Shown here piece by piece: positions 21,544 to 32,019 of a DNA stretch of 64,000 nt. The translations under genes were made by a program, and so were the position numbers. Source of the DNA: Isoetes taiwanensis (taxonomy: Eukaryota; Streptophyta; Lycopodiopsida; Isoetales; Isoetaceae); the NCBI GenBank assembly GCA_021234155.1, contig JAJEKV010000030.1, positions 15,366,003 through 15,430,002 on the forward strand. Direction: 5' to 3'. The first letter of the stretch is position 1, and each line of letters begins with the position of its first letter. The notes beneath the pieces were generated by a model. That model did no database searches. It saw only the letters and a list, made by a program, of their open reading frames with translations, and was not told the DNA's origin.

Positions 21544-22498
21544 TCATCCTCTTCGACTCATCATCACGTTTCTCGACCGATCCTGATCCGTATGAAAGAA
21601 TATAGTTCTTAAGTCTGGATCATCTAGAAGAAAACATTCCCATGCACTGCTATTGTCACCCTTGGCCTTAGCAATATCATATTCCTCGTCTGACAGCATG
21701 GATATCATAATAAAGATCACATGTGCCATCTTCCGTTCTGTTCGCAGCTCATTATCCTTAACATCATATATTAGGCATCCCTCCCTAATAACTTTGAGGC
21801 ACTCCAGATCATGAGCAGCGGATAGTGCATGCAGATGTGACTCACCAGAAGGACAAACGATGACAATAGTGAAGGACCTCTCAGTTGTCAATCCTATACA
21901 GCTGGTAAAGAAGCTGCTGTAGTCCTTCTGCTCCCACCCCTGCTGTCCAACACAAAGAGTGATATATTTTTAAGGCCAGAAGTTGATTCTGGCAAGAGAC
22001 CTTTGTACCCAATGGGCCCGAATCTTTGGGCCGTCGTCTTCAAAGTAATCTTCTTCACAAGGGCCACTTTTCTTCTCAACTCGGCCAGTACCTTAGGGGG
22101 TAGAGTCTCCTTATGTTTTGTATTTTTAGCCTTCCAATTCTTTAGGAAGTCCTTTGACCAGAATACAAACTTCTTGATGTCATCATTACTGACCTTGTAT
22201 TTGTCCAAACAATCCAATTTAGATGATGCCACATCCCCCTCGATAGCCTTTGTAACTCGGCTCCCTACAGGTGACTTCATTGTATCGCGCATACATCCTT
22301 TACATGGTTGCAAAGACTCAACGAAGGACATCCTATCCTTGGTGAAAGCACCCTTCTTGTATAAGACTTCCTTCTTTAAGCACCGGTCTAAAACCCAAAT
22401 GGTCTCAGCGCCGTCTAGCCCCCGAGTCTTTCTCATCTCGTCACATTCAAGTCAAAGATGCTTACATCAACAGGAGGCACCCTACCCATAGTATCCGG
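21544..22498 (-). pseudogene. Gene X, central exon (possible methyltransferase-like N-part)
   Basis: The minus-strand coding stretch changes frame at least twice (near 22440 and 21895). It reads VPPVDVSIFDLNVTR at the start, a Lys-rich segment (KDFLKNWKAKNTK, LAELRRKVALVKK), then QKDYSSFFTSCIGLTTERSF, TIVIVCPSGE and VIREGCLIYD. In beta-class DNA methyltransferases the catalytic DPPY strand comes before a W...F...L...sfTIVIFCP strand; here the DPPY position reads DLN. I therefore suggest an inactive or highly diverged methyltransferase fold, low confidence. A further stretch (SDEEYDIAKAKGDNS) precedes a gap to the next exon. No other family is recognised. Confidence 0.4.
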
Positions 22499-22499
22499 C

Positions 22500-22855
22500 A
22501 GCTTCCTTTGTGCATAAAGCGTCCCCTGAATTCATTCCACTTTTGCCATAATCGCATCCTTACAAAACACAATCTTATCACGAAGTGCATTTGGGCTGAC
22601 TCGCTAGATGAGCTTTCGGAAGGATCCGCAATGTCATCACCACCTTTTTCTTTGCTTTTCTTGCGTTTTCTTCTTCTCTGTATAATTGTTCATGACAGAG
22701 TCCGGCTCAAAGCAGCTTGAAAGCCTCGGACTTTGACCCCGCATGCGGTGGGTAATGGGCAGCCATATTCCACCCATTGTTGGCGGGCATGGCGCAGCTT
22801 GCCCACGTATGGACCGCCAAAAGTACGGGCATTGAATCGAAGATCAGAGACAAGA
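22500..22855. other. Gene X intron or lost exon, no domain seen
   Basis: The minus strand has open but featureless frames, one reading GVFLVSDLRFNARTFGGP near 22800-22860. This could be part of an exon, but no splice pair is convincing. Confidence 0.3.
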
Positions 22856-22859
22856 AACA

Positions 22860-23165
22860 CGCCGGGCGCGATTTCAATAGAAAAGATCAACCTCAAAGCA
22901 CGCCTGGCGTGAAATGAATTAAATACCAATGCAATTCACGCCAGGCGTGCTTTCGAATCGGTTGAATTCACGCCAGGCGTTATTTCAAATGAATTGAAAT
23001 CACGCCAGGCGTGCTTTCAAATCAAAATCACGCCAGCGTGTTTTAACATTTCACGCCCGCCCGAATGGTTTGATTTGATTGCACGCCTGGCGTGATTTGG
23101 TTTCATTACAGGAAATCACGCCTGGCGTGAATTGGTTTCATTTGAATGAACGCCTGGCGTGAATA
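22860..23165. repeat. Main array of CACGCCWGGCGTG palindromes (gene X intron)
   Basis: About ten units of a 13-bp motif that is its own reverse complement apart from the central A/T, spaced by 12-20 bp of AATTGAATTCA/ATTTCAAATGA-like sequence. Clear units begin near 22898, 22937, 22967, 23001, 23085, 23117 and 23148; others are degenerate. The array lies in a minus-strand intron: the donor (CTATACAAAAG|GTAACT) is at about 23198. Confidence 0.85.
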
Positions 23166-23204
23166 TGAAAGTGCTAACATCCTAACACAGTTAGTTACCT
23201 TTTG

Positions 23205-23789
23205 TATAGAAATGTCTTCCCCATTTCATTCAAAGTTGCACTAATCTCGGCCAAATCTGCAGGTGAAGTATTGGCATCCAAGATACGACACCTCCTATCG
23301 CGATAGTGATTGTAGAACGATTTTGGCCTGTTTGTTTCGCTGCTCGCCGATGAGGGCCTTCATTGCCTCAACGAATCTTGCCCCGTCGATGACGATTTAA
23401 TTTAATGTTATCCTTTAACATTACGCCCCTCGAAGTTCGTCCACTCGGCCGGGCTTGTTCGAGATCATATCCCAAGGTAACACATCCGCCGGCATAGGCA
23501 TTTGACACGGATTACTAATCATGCTCGAACAATCTCCATGGCATGTCTTTGGATCATATCTTACGCTAACATAAATGGAGCTTGGTGAACGGATGAGGGA
23601 CTTCACATGGATCATAAAAGTTTCCTTAAGACCCAATGGATAATGGTCGGCGTATTTATTCAAATTTTGTTCATGGCCTCTAGTTGCGCCACTGGGTCTG
23701 TTCATTCTCAAAAAGCGAAGCCTCCATGCCTTCGACAACCGCAGTTGAACATCCTTCCCTAGATCTAGGACCCTCTTAGAAGCTTTCAA
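23205..23789 (-). pseudogene. Gene X, exons upstream of the palindrome array
   Basis: An open minus-strand frame from 23789 reads LSKAWRLRFLRMNRPSGATR, HYPLGLKETFMIHVKSLIRS and DVLPWDMISNKPGRVDELRG before a frame break near 23415. A following piece reads DGARFVEAMKALIGEQRNKQ and, in another frame, LDANTSPADLAEISATLNEM up to the donor at about 23198. I recognise no family. The style (basic start, then helical segments) is consistent with a nucleic-acid-associated protein. Confidence 0.45.
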
Positions 23790-23959
23790 AGTCAGCTAAT
23801 TCCTAGCTTGCCGCAAATAGTGACTTGGTGTCGGTTTAGTGAACATGCCTCTACGCATACCAGAACCCCTTGGCAAATAGATATTGGCGTAATCGCTACA
23901 TTGGTTGGTCGACCATACTTAAAACATGTCTCACCGTTCACATCTGTCTTCATGAACGT

Positions 23960-24338
23960 ATCCTTGTATGCGAGCTCTCAAGTGAGTAAGTCCGAGCAGA
24001 TCTTTCTTACCGCATGTAATCTCCAAGAGCAATTTGCGGTTGGTGTCATCTTCTTCCTCACAAGAGATTAGGATCCCTTGTTTGGTCATCTTATGCGCTT
24101 CCTTTTTCCTCGAGAAGAGAGTTAAGTCGAGCTTGCCATTTGTCTTGGCAAGGTCAACGCACTCACTCGACACCCTCGGCCCATTTCCTCTTGAGGCGTG
24201 CAGGGTCAGTGGTTGCTATAAGAATCGGCCCTTCATCATCTAAGGTGAGATCATATGGTACTGCATCTGGGTCGTCTACCCTTGACTTCTTGGCAGGATT
24301 AGAACCCGAATTATTAGGGGTTTTCTTCCTCTTGGCCC
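23960..24338 (-). pseudogene. Gene X, nuclear-type basic exon
   Basis: Opens at a good acceptor (CTTCTTTTGCAG at about 24339) and reads RAKRKKTPNNSGSNPAKKSR, a bipartite-like nuclear localisation signal, then YDLTLDDEGPILIATTDPAR and LKRKWAEGVE. After a small frame change near 24165 it continues ECVDLAKTNGKLDLTLFSRK and KQGILISCEEEDDTNRKLLL. No enzymatic motif is visible. Confidence 0.5.
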
Positions 24339-24339
24339 T

Positions 24340-24792
24340 GCAAAAGAAGATGAACATTTTTTATAGTACTTTTCGTATCAGGAGATCACGCCTTGGCATT
24401 TAAACCTAAATTAGTACAATTCACGCTTGGCGTGTTGGTAGCTCCTATTCTTGACCATGCTATGCGTGATTTTGAAACTAAATTAGTTTGCATCCACATT
24501 TTAAGCTACATACCCTTTATGAATCCATATTTCACACTATTTAACCTCATTGAACATTGCTATCTCCAACTGTCTAACACCGCTATATTCTATATATAAA
24601 ACAGAGCAAAATTATGTTCTACAAAACGGACAATCAGAGCATTAACTGATGGTAATACTTAAAATTCATGCAAAGCATAATAACTCAAACTCATGCAAAG
24701 CATATTAACTGAAGGCAAGGAAATATCTCAAATTCATGCAAGCATAATACTCTCCACACAGTGTGTATTCTGTGGCAAATTAAATACCTTGA
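24340..24792 (-). repeat. Gene X intron with degenerate palindromes
   Basis: Intron between the donor at about 24792 (CAAG|GTATTT) and the acceptor at 24339. It holds degenerate motif units: CACGCCTTGGC near 24388, CACGCTTGGCGTG near 24422 and GCTATGCGTG near 24460. The phrase CAAATTCATGCAAAGCATAA recurs in variants at 24660-24750. Confidence 0.55.
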
Positions 24793-25035
24793 ATAGGGTT
24801 CTGTGTATTCTGTGTATTCTGATCAACGTCCTCTGAAACTTGAGAAGAGCCGGGTTTTGAGATTCCTCTTCCACCGCTTCCTCTCGCTTTAAAGACCACC
24901 ACCTCTGGTTTTAGAAGACATCTCCGGAGTCGCCTAGTAACAGAGTCGGAAGGTCGCTCGGATACGCGCTCGAGCTGCTCGAAGAAATAGCTTTTTCTAC
25001 CTGTACGAGAAATAGCGTTTTCTACCTGCACGAGA
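24793..25035 (-). pseudogene. Gene X, probable N-terminal exon
   Basis: Reads GRKSYFFEQLERVSERPSDS, TRRLRRCLLKPEVVVF, then GRGISKPGSSQVSEDVDQNT up to a donor at 24792. A tract ending TTCTCTCGTGCAG at about 25035 is a plausible acceptor; alternatively translation starts at the ATG at 25094. A near-duplicate phrase GTAGAAAACGCTATTTCTCG / GTAGAAAAAGCTATTTCTTC sits at the 5' border. Family not recognised. Confidence 0.4.
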
Positions 25036-25389
25036 GAAATTTGAATTTCAAGAAAACACAAAATGCAGTTTCGAAATATTCTTGACACATACAAATAATA
25101 ATGACGAAGACCCGTCCGCCGACTTCTTTCATTAAGTTTTTAAAAACCAATCTACCCAAAATATATCCCGCCAAATTTATCCCGCCTAAACGTAGTTAAC
25201 CTAATCTTTCTTCTAATTTGAAATTTTCCCGACCGCCAGAGTTTCCATAGCGCCTGTGATTTCGAGAACTCAAATCAGCTTCTCAAGAATGGCTACAGAA
25301 TTCTGGTACTCATCTCATTCCTATAGCTTGAACATTAATTTCCAATAGTAGGTGTCTGAATAGCAATTTTCTGCAGTGTCGAAGATGAA

Positions 25390-25625
25390 TGTTTCATGTT
25401 AACTACAAATCAGAAAAGGAAAGTAGGATTATGCAAGATCGACTCCATCGATCCGATCAGAAACCGCCATGGAATTCCGCCGGGGATAAGTATGTCCGAA
25501 ATTTACAATTGATTAATCACTGCGCTATGGATGAAGCTTTACCTCGCAGACACCCCGGTGGGGATACGGTTGGAGAAAGTGTTGGAACATTTGTTGCATG
25601 GCCAAGAAACCGCTTAAAAAAGGTA
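25390..25625 (+). pseudogene. WP-module fragment (VGTFVAWPR), partner of gene X
   Basis: Plus-strand frame ending GDTVGESVGTFVAWPRNRLK. The TVGEaVGTFVAWPk string recurs in plant transposon-encoded proteins (CACTA and related elements), where it forms a small repeated domain. The same module occurs twice in gene B of the 11-kb element (near 40445-40490 and 40800-40845). It lies divergently just upstream of gene X, as gene B does relative to gene A. Only this fragment is recognisable; the rest of the partner gene was not found. Confidence 0.6.
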
Positions 25626-25699
25626 TGTAACATGTACTACATTGTAGAAATATAGAAGTAGACAAAATTTGTTGTATTCATTGGAAAAAGTTTACAATT

Positions 25700-27900
25700 G
25701 TATATAATCTGGATAAACTGGATAAACCAGACAAAATCCCGGACTCATTGTTTCAAGCCCAGTCCATCGAGTAGCCGGGCTATCGATCTCCCATTTCCAT
25801 AGCCTGGGCATAGTGAACTAATCGTAAAACCCCAAAGAAAAAACACCGTGCTCTAGCTCCACCTCCCCTTTGCTCCACCTCCACCTCCCCGCTCCTCCTC
25901 CCTGCTCCACCTCCCGCTCCATTGGTTGAACCTCCACGCATCAGATACCGCCCGCAGTAGTGGTTCCATTGGTTGAGCCATCTCCATTGCATCGTATACC
26001 GCCTTTGTGGTAGTGGTTCGTGTTGGGGCATCCGGGCATAGAGGCTAACCACTAAGAAACACAGCCTCCTCATTTTGAATCTCGAAATCGACGGATGCGA
26101 GATTCACTCGATCAATGCATGTACCGTGATTCTCGGTGATTAGATAAGAGGGCCAGCCTCCGATGCGGTTGCAAGGGCCCCAGAGCCCAGATCTATCATT
26201 GCCCTCGGGCTCTCCGCCGCCATCATCATTACTTGATCCAAGTACTCCAGGGGTTGCAAGACTAGTGCTCCAGCCGGACTGGTGCTCTACCGGGTTCAAC
26301 CTGACCGAGATTGGAGCCTAAACCGAGCTGGGCTGTGTGATTGCTGGCCCAAATGTAATTCCAATGCATCTTCGCCACCAACCGGTGATTAATGTAACTT
26401 GGCATCTATCAATAGGAAATGAGCTGAGTATCGAGATTCACGCCCCGGGCGTGTTATATTTATTTATTTATAAACTTAGAAACTAAGAGACACGCCCGGC
26501 GTAGGGATAGGAAAAACTAGACGCCGGTGCATTCGTGAGAGAGGAGAAATTCAGAGAGGATAGATGGTAAATAGATAAGGCCGTGCAAATTATTTACACG
26601 CCAAAATAATTGCCCCGCCTTTATCTATTTACTCTATCTATCTGCATGTGTTTTTTTTCTCCCTCTGTTGAGTGCACTTGTCGCAGTATTCATGTTGAAG
26701 GCTAAGGTTAGCATAAAACACGCTTAGCGTGTTTCAAATATTATCTTTCGCGTGTTTCAAATATTATCTTTCAGATTTTTCTAATGCTTTCTACTACACT
26801 TATTCATAATAAAAACTTGCATGCAATAGCATGATTAATTCAGGAAGAGAAACTCAAGAATTTACTCGAAACAAAAAGAAGCAGATGAAGTTTATAAAAA
26901 CTATTCGGTTTTCATAAACATCATCTCGCTTCCTCTCGCCTCGAGCAAATGCAAAAGCTTGTCTTCTTGGATTAAACCTGCCATTGAGATGAAACTTAAA
27001 ACTAAATGAAAACTAACCTTGAGTTCTGAGGCTGGAAGGATTCGAAGAACGGAGGACTATGCTTGTGGTTTTAATTGCGAGGCTTTTCGATTCGCAGACC
27101 TTAGTCCTCTGCTACAGATGCTACAGAACTAAAAGGCGGAGTCTTTTAGTAAGTTAGGAATTGCCGAAACCAAACATCTAACATTCTTTGAATATAAATC
27201 TGCTCACCAAGATTTCGTGGAGGGCGGATCCAAACACGCAGGTTAAACCGCAAATCGTGTATGAAGGAAGGAAGAAAATGTAGGAACTTTGAGAGTGTGA
27301 AATGGATTTATATAGGCATAATTAGAAATAAGTTAGCGTGAATAATTGATTGCTTGAATTAACACGCTTTGGCGTCGGTCTTCCCTTGGACATTTCATGT
27401 ATATGGTATATATGGAGAATATTGCATTTCATGCAATAAATTCTCACGGCATTTTATTCCATTTATTGCATTCGAAAAAATAGAATTTATAAATTTTATA
27501 TAGGCTAAATTAAAAATGATTTTAAAGGCAAAATTATCAAGGCTAAAAAATGACTTGTAAGGTTGGGGAATTGTTTTAGGTCGTATAGGAAAATTTCCTA
27601 TGGTTACTGTGATGAATCAGAGATTTCTCATGTGGTTGATTTATAGCGTTCCCGAGACTTTGTTGAGACAAAATTTGCAGATACAAAATTTTAGAGAAAA
27701 CAGCAGACGAACAGGAGACAAAATAATTAGAAATTAGCGTGAATTAGAAATTAGCGTGAATAATTTATTGCCTCAAATAACACGCCAGGCGTACGAAATT
27801 CCCGCCAGCTATATCATCTAGGGTATATTATTATGGATAATAAATTCTCACGTCTATCAGCTATATGTCCACATCAGGAAAGTCCAGTAAATGGACTTTC
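25700..27900. other. Unassigned region with scattered CACGCC palindromes
   Basis: No convincing exon. Motif units occur at about 26435 (CACGCCCCGGGCGTG), 26492 (CACGCCCGGCGTA), 26720 (CACGCTTAGCGTG), 27361 and 27779 (CACGCCAGGCGTA). A phrase of about 25 bp (CGTGTTTCAAATATTATCTTTC) is doubled at 26727-26775. A hairpin GGAAAGTCCAGTAAATGGAC lies near 27878. The motif is that of the gene X introns, so this probably belongs to the same element or gene unit. Confidence 0.55.
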
Positions 27901-27904
27901 CTAT

Positions 27905-28076
27905 ATACAAGAAGCAAAGGAACACAAATGATTACAGGTACGAGAAGCAAAGGAACACAATTTCCGTGTTTATGTTTTTTATACTTCAACTTCATTTATG
28001 TTGAAAAGTCTATCATATAACGTACATGCTTTATTGTGCAACTTCAAAAACATCAAGTAATCAATCCTATACTGAA
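27905..28076 (-). repeat. 3' flank of receptor kinase copy 2, homologous to copy 1 flank
   Basis: Begins TATATACAAGAAGCAAAGGA and follows the copy 1 flank from about 9241. The tandem 'gagaagcaaaggaacaca' phrase is shared. This marks the left edge of the kinase duplication. Confidence 0.7.
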
Positions 28077-30156
28077 TCATTTCACAACGAGAACGTTTTT
28101 TTTTTTTTTTTTTCCTTTTAGGGCACATGAAAGACTTAAAATGAAAGGGAAAAACTTAAGCATTATCTCCCATGGACAATATTCGAGGAAGAAGTAGGGA
28201 GCTGTACCAATGACAAGGGAAAAGGAAGGAGGCAAAGACTCATCTCCTTTAAGGATATGACAACATTGTCTCATGCTTGGTCTATGTTGAGGATCATGTT
28301 GGCAACACAAGAGTCCCAATGTCAGAATTGCCTTCATTTGGGAATGATCAAAGCACCCATATAACTTGGCATCAGCAATGTCCAATAAATGGCCTTCTTG
28401 CAGCATTCTCCATGCGCACTCCACCAAAGGCATGTTCCTTGAAGGATCAATTGCCCTTTGTCCACTGCAAATTTCAAGCAACAACACTCCAAAGCTATAC
28501 ACGTCCGATTTTTCGCCTACTTTACCCGATGTTAACAACTCTGGAGACATGTATCCCAAGGTACCTACTCTCAACGTGTTGATTTCTGTTGTTTTATCAT
28601 AATCTATGAGCTTGGCCAATCCAAAATCTCCCAAATGTGGAACGAAGTTATCATCTAGGAGGACATTTGAAGCTTTAACATCTCTATGGATAACCTTTTG
28701 TTCCCATCCTTCGTGTAGATAAGCAAGCCCCTCTGCAACTCCCAACGAAATCTGGAAGCGTTGTTGCCCAGGGAGGTGTGAGAATTCCCCAAAGAGGTGA
28801 TGGTCCAAGGTGCCATTGGGCATATAGTCATACACCAGAAATAACCTCCCTTTCTCATGACACCATCCTGTAAGACTTAGCAAATTCCGGTGCCTCAGAT
28901 GGCTTATCACTGAAAGCTCTGGAAGTTCTTCTTTCAGATCTGTAATTTGAGAAAGCACTTTCACAGCTATTACGTTACCATTTGCCAGAACTCCTTTGTA
29001 GACACTTGCAAACCCTCCCTTTCCCAGGAGAACTTCGCTACTGAAATTTTTGGTGGCTGCTTTCAGTTGGGCATACTTGAAATTAGTAATTGGTGGAGGC
29101 ATGATTTGGGCAGCATCTTTTGTTTTATATTTGCACCAGATTAGGGATCCTGCAGACAAGCCCAATACAGCCAGTGCAGCTGCAGCTGATAGCACGGGCA
29201 CAAGCAAGTTGTTCTTCTCTTTCTTTTGATCTATGGGATTGGACCCATTTGCGATAGGAGCAGGAGCAGGAGCAGGAGCTTCTGTTATGATACTAAAGTT
29301 CCATGTATATAGCCTATGAAACTCAATCAGATTCCCTGTGGAAGCACCAAACCCAACATACATGGTCTCCAGGATCACATCGTTTAAGTTATTCATCCGC
29401 TGACTGATTAACGCTACCTCTGGCTTCACGGGGTCTCTTGCTAACTAACCTCACTTCAATTGTGTTGGTCGCAGCCCTGTAATCTATCCAAGCAGTCATC
29501 AATACAGAAAGCCTATCAAATCTTAGCTCGTCTGGCGGAGCCGCAGTTGCCACAGATATTACACCATTTACATCTACTCCAATATGACCAGCAGGAGGAT
29601 CTGCAATATCCACATTCTGCCAGGTATCGAACTCTACTGCAAGCAGATGATTTGCTGTAGCTTGATTGGTAGCTCCGGTGACCAAAGCTAACCACTCCCC
29701 TGTGCTCGTTCGTGGTGGATCTGCCATATCTGGGGATATGAAGAATGCCATTCCGTCTGACGGCTTATAGTTATAATCAACCGTGAAGAATTGGAATGCG
29801 AATGAAGTGCTAAAAGAATGAACTTGACTAGAATTTGACGGATCCAGCAGGTGCACGGGATGGGCGTAGTATATACGACCCACACTCCATGAACGATTTC
29901 CGCTGATTTGGACGTAATCGCTGCACTGCTGCGCATCGCCATACTTGGAGATTGCAGAGCTTGAGTGATTAGAATCAAGGATGAAAGAGAAGCTTTCATC
30001 TCCGGCAATTGCTCCAGAAATGCTGAGCGTATGAAGAATGATTAAAGCCTTGAGAATGCGTGAAATTTGAAGATCCGAATCCATCAAATACACATTAAAA
30101 GAGAGTTGTGAAACATGAGGTATCGTCATTTCCGATATGGTGGAAATAACATGCAT
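28077..30156 (-). pseudogene. L-type lectin receptor-like kinase, copy 2 (two frame lesions)
   Basis: Better preserved paralogue of copy 1. From the ATG at 30156: hydrophobic leader, then a full legume-lectin domain (SFSTSFAFQFF, GMAFFISPDMA, HLLAVEFDTWQNVD, HIGVDVNG), a proline/alanine linker (APAPAPAP), a membrane helix (LLVPVLSAAAALAVLGL) and an RD kinase (GKGGFASVYKG, AVKVL, HRDVKASN, DFG, GTLGYMSPE). Lesion 1: the 4-bp repeat CTAACTAA at 29441-29448 (copy 1 has one CTAA) shifts the frame at the lectin/linker junction. Lesion 2: a deletion of about 29 bp near 28197, between GAAGAAGTAGG direct repeats, replaces the Ser-rich C terminus with a frameshifted tail ending in a lysine run coded by the T tract. 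The kinase frame itself is uninterrupted. The family is normally intronless, as here. Confidence 0.88.
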
Positions 30157-30159
30157 CTA

Positions 30160-30475
30160 TATGTCTAAAGAAGAACATACCTACTACCTATGTGGCACGA
30201 CCCATTCATGGGAAGGGCGGTCGAACAAAGCAACGTGGCAATCAATCATTTATAGGGAGAATGGAGGTTGAGACTCCATTCCCGGTTTTGCACGTGGGGT
30301 CTATGTTAGTCGGATCATTTGCAAAAGTTGAGAATGGCGTTGACTCCATTCCCCTACAAAATAGAAATAAGAGAGCTATTTTACAGAGGTTTTGCAGTTT
30401 TACAAAATTCTATGAGCAGATCCAACACATTGCCCCTCAAAAAATAGACCTAGCTTTTGCCTTTTCTTGTGAAGA
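30160..30475 (-). promoter_or_regulatory. Upstream region of receptor kinase copy 2
   Basis: Homologous to the upstream region of copy 1 (about 11560-11885), so it was part of the duplicated unit. It contains CACGTGG near 30290 (G-box-like) and the phrase TGACTCCATTCCC. No TATA box is assigned with confidence. Confidence 0.4.
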
Positions 30476-30609
30476 ATAGATCCTCTTCTGAAATTTTGTT
30501 GGCAAAGTTTTACAAAGTTTTACCTGCGAAGATCTTCCTGCAAAGTTTCACAAAGTTTGCTCAATAAATCCAATGCTCTGCCTCTTCCTTATTGCGGTCA
30601 AAAATTTAA

Positions 30610-31710
30610 GTTGAATAGAATAGAATAGAATAGAATATGTTTTTAGCGTCCACGGAGACCAATTGGCCTATGGGACCCAAACAAAAAGAGAGCAGCAAGC
30701 GTATTACTGACAGGATTAAAAAACCCCCGCCCCGAAGGGTTTTCGGGGGAAAAACCTTAGCAGTAATAAGCATGTTGGCAGACTGTACAATTGCATAGAA
30801 CAGTTCAAGACCGTCCCGTAGGACACAAACGAGTCCGTGCATCCATAACCTCCTGGAGGTATGACCCCAACAAACCCATTGATGTCGTAGTCAATAACTG
30901 ATGCAACGGCTGGCCAGGCACTAGTAGTCGAACATACCTCTCTCGGATATGGGCAAATGCCGGGCAGATCTAGAGGATATGACATTCATCTTCAATCGCA
31001 CCCTGGTGGCAACACTGGCAAAGCCTTTGCTCTCGTGCTTCCCGAGCCCAACGCCCTGTTTCAATGCGGAGGCGATGTGCACCCGTGCGAATGGAAGCTA
31101 TAAGTCTGCGCTTCTTCATGGGCAGCTGGGTGTACAAGTACTGGTGTGGGCCTCTTGTGAGCCTAGGATTGACTTGTTGTTGATAGTGTGCCAGCTTAAC
31201 GTGCGTCAGACTCTGCATCCCAGAGCTTGCGAAGGAAAGTAGCATCTAGGTACACTTTAAGTGCCTCGCGATCTTTCTTTGTCCTGACCTGGACGCATCT
31301 GTTTGCCTGCACGCCCCAGCGTGAGAACCACTGAGCTTGCTTGTCTTTCCAGCAGGATTTCAGGCGTTGGGGACCCATCGCTGTGGCCAAAGCAAGATGG
31401 GGCAAGCGTGTATCAGCCATAGCGACCACCTTTTGGAAGTAAACGATATGGCGTTCCAATGCAGCCCGTTGAAGGGGTAGAAAGCCTGTCTCCTGGAGTA
31501 GGATCTGGTACGGAACTGTGGACTTCACCCCCAGGGCCCGTGCCAAGAAGGCCTTCTGCACCTGCTCGAGGTCATTCCAGGTGTTGAGGGATATCACCGG
31601 ACCCCACACTTCTGCCCCATATAAAAGGACCGGCTCAACCAAGGCCCGAAACAAATGTGACTGGTGGCCCCAGGCGTTTGGCCGCCTCATCATGATCAAC
31701 ATACACCATA
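30610..31710 (-). mobile_element. 5'-truncated LINE, C-terminal ORF2 and 3' tail
   Basis: The minus-strand frame starts inside the RT thumb (HLFRALVEPVLLYGAEVWGP) and continues through a helical linker to about 31196. A second frame (31245-30970) carries a C-terminal Cys/His module: ETGRWAREAREQRLCQCCHQ then EDECHIL. The 3'-UTR contains a GAAGGGTTTTCGGGGG hairpin and the phrase GGTCCCATAGGCCAATTGGT, ending in a (TATTC)n tail at 30615-30640. A frameshift separates the two frames near 31200. Its 3' end recurs at 15780-15925 and 62040-62105, defining one family. The Cys/His tail is the same type as in the LINE at 54937-57940. Confidence 0.8.
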
Positions 31711-31739
31711 TCTAATTGCTCATCAGCTGACATCGATTG

Positions 31740-32006
31740 TCATACCATACAATATGGCGAGGAAGAGAGGTAGTAGAAATGCCTCACACTGGAAGGATCA
31801 GGCTCACATGAATTTGCAACTGACTTTTTCCTTGCAACCTTCTTCAAATTAAACCTCTGCCAAAGCTCTTTCAAACACTGAATAGTGAGGCTATCAGACA
31901 TGATAACCTCAGGAGATACGTCAATATTATCAACATGAGAGTCATGAGCTACCAAAAGCGCAGATGTCTGTACTATATAGAGGAACTCAAGGAAGGAGGA
32001 AACCAC
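31740..32006 (-). other. Exon-like open frame, function unknown
   Basis: Reads VVSSFLEFLYIVQTSALLVA, then MSDSLTIQCLKELWQRFNLK and a basic stretch. It abuts the LINE 5' truncation point near 31715, so it may be a host or transposon exon into which the LINE inserted. A possible acceptor (CAAATAGTAG) lies at 32010. Not recognised. Confidence 0.3.
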
Positions 32007-32019
32007 TACTATTTGCTAT

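Noticed and set aside
22860-23165. CRISPR-like array
   Set aside because: Spacers are similar AT-rich sequence, not unique, the repeat is a 13-bp palindrome, and the setting is a plant intron.
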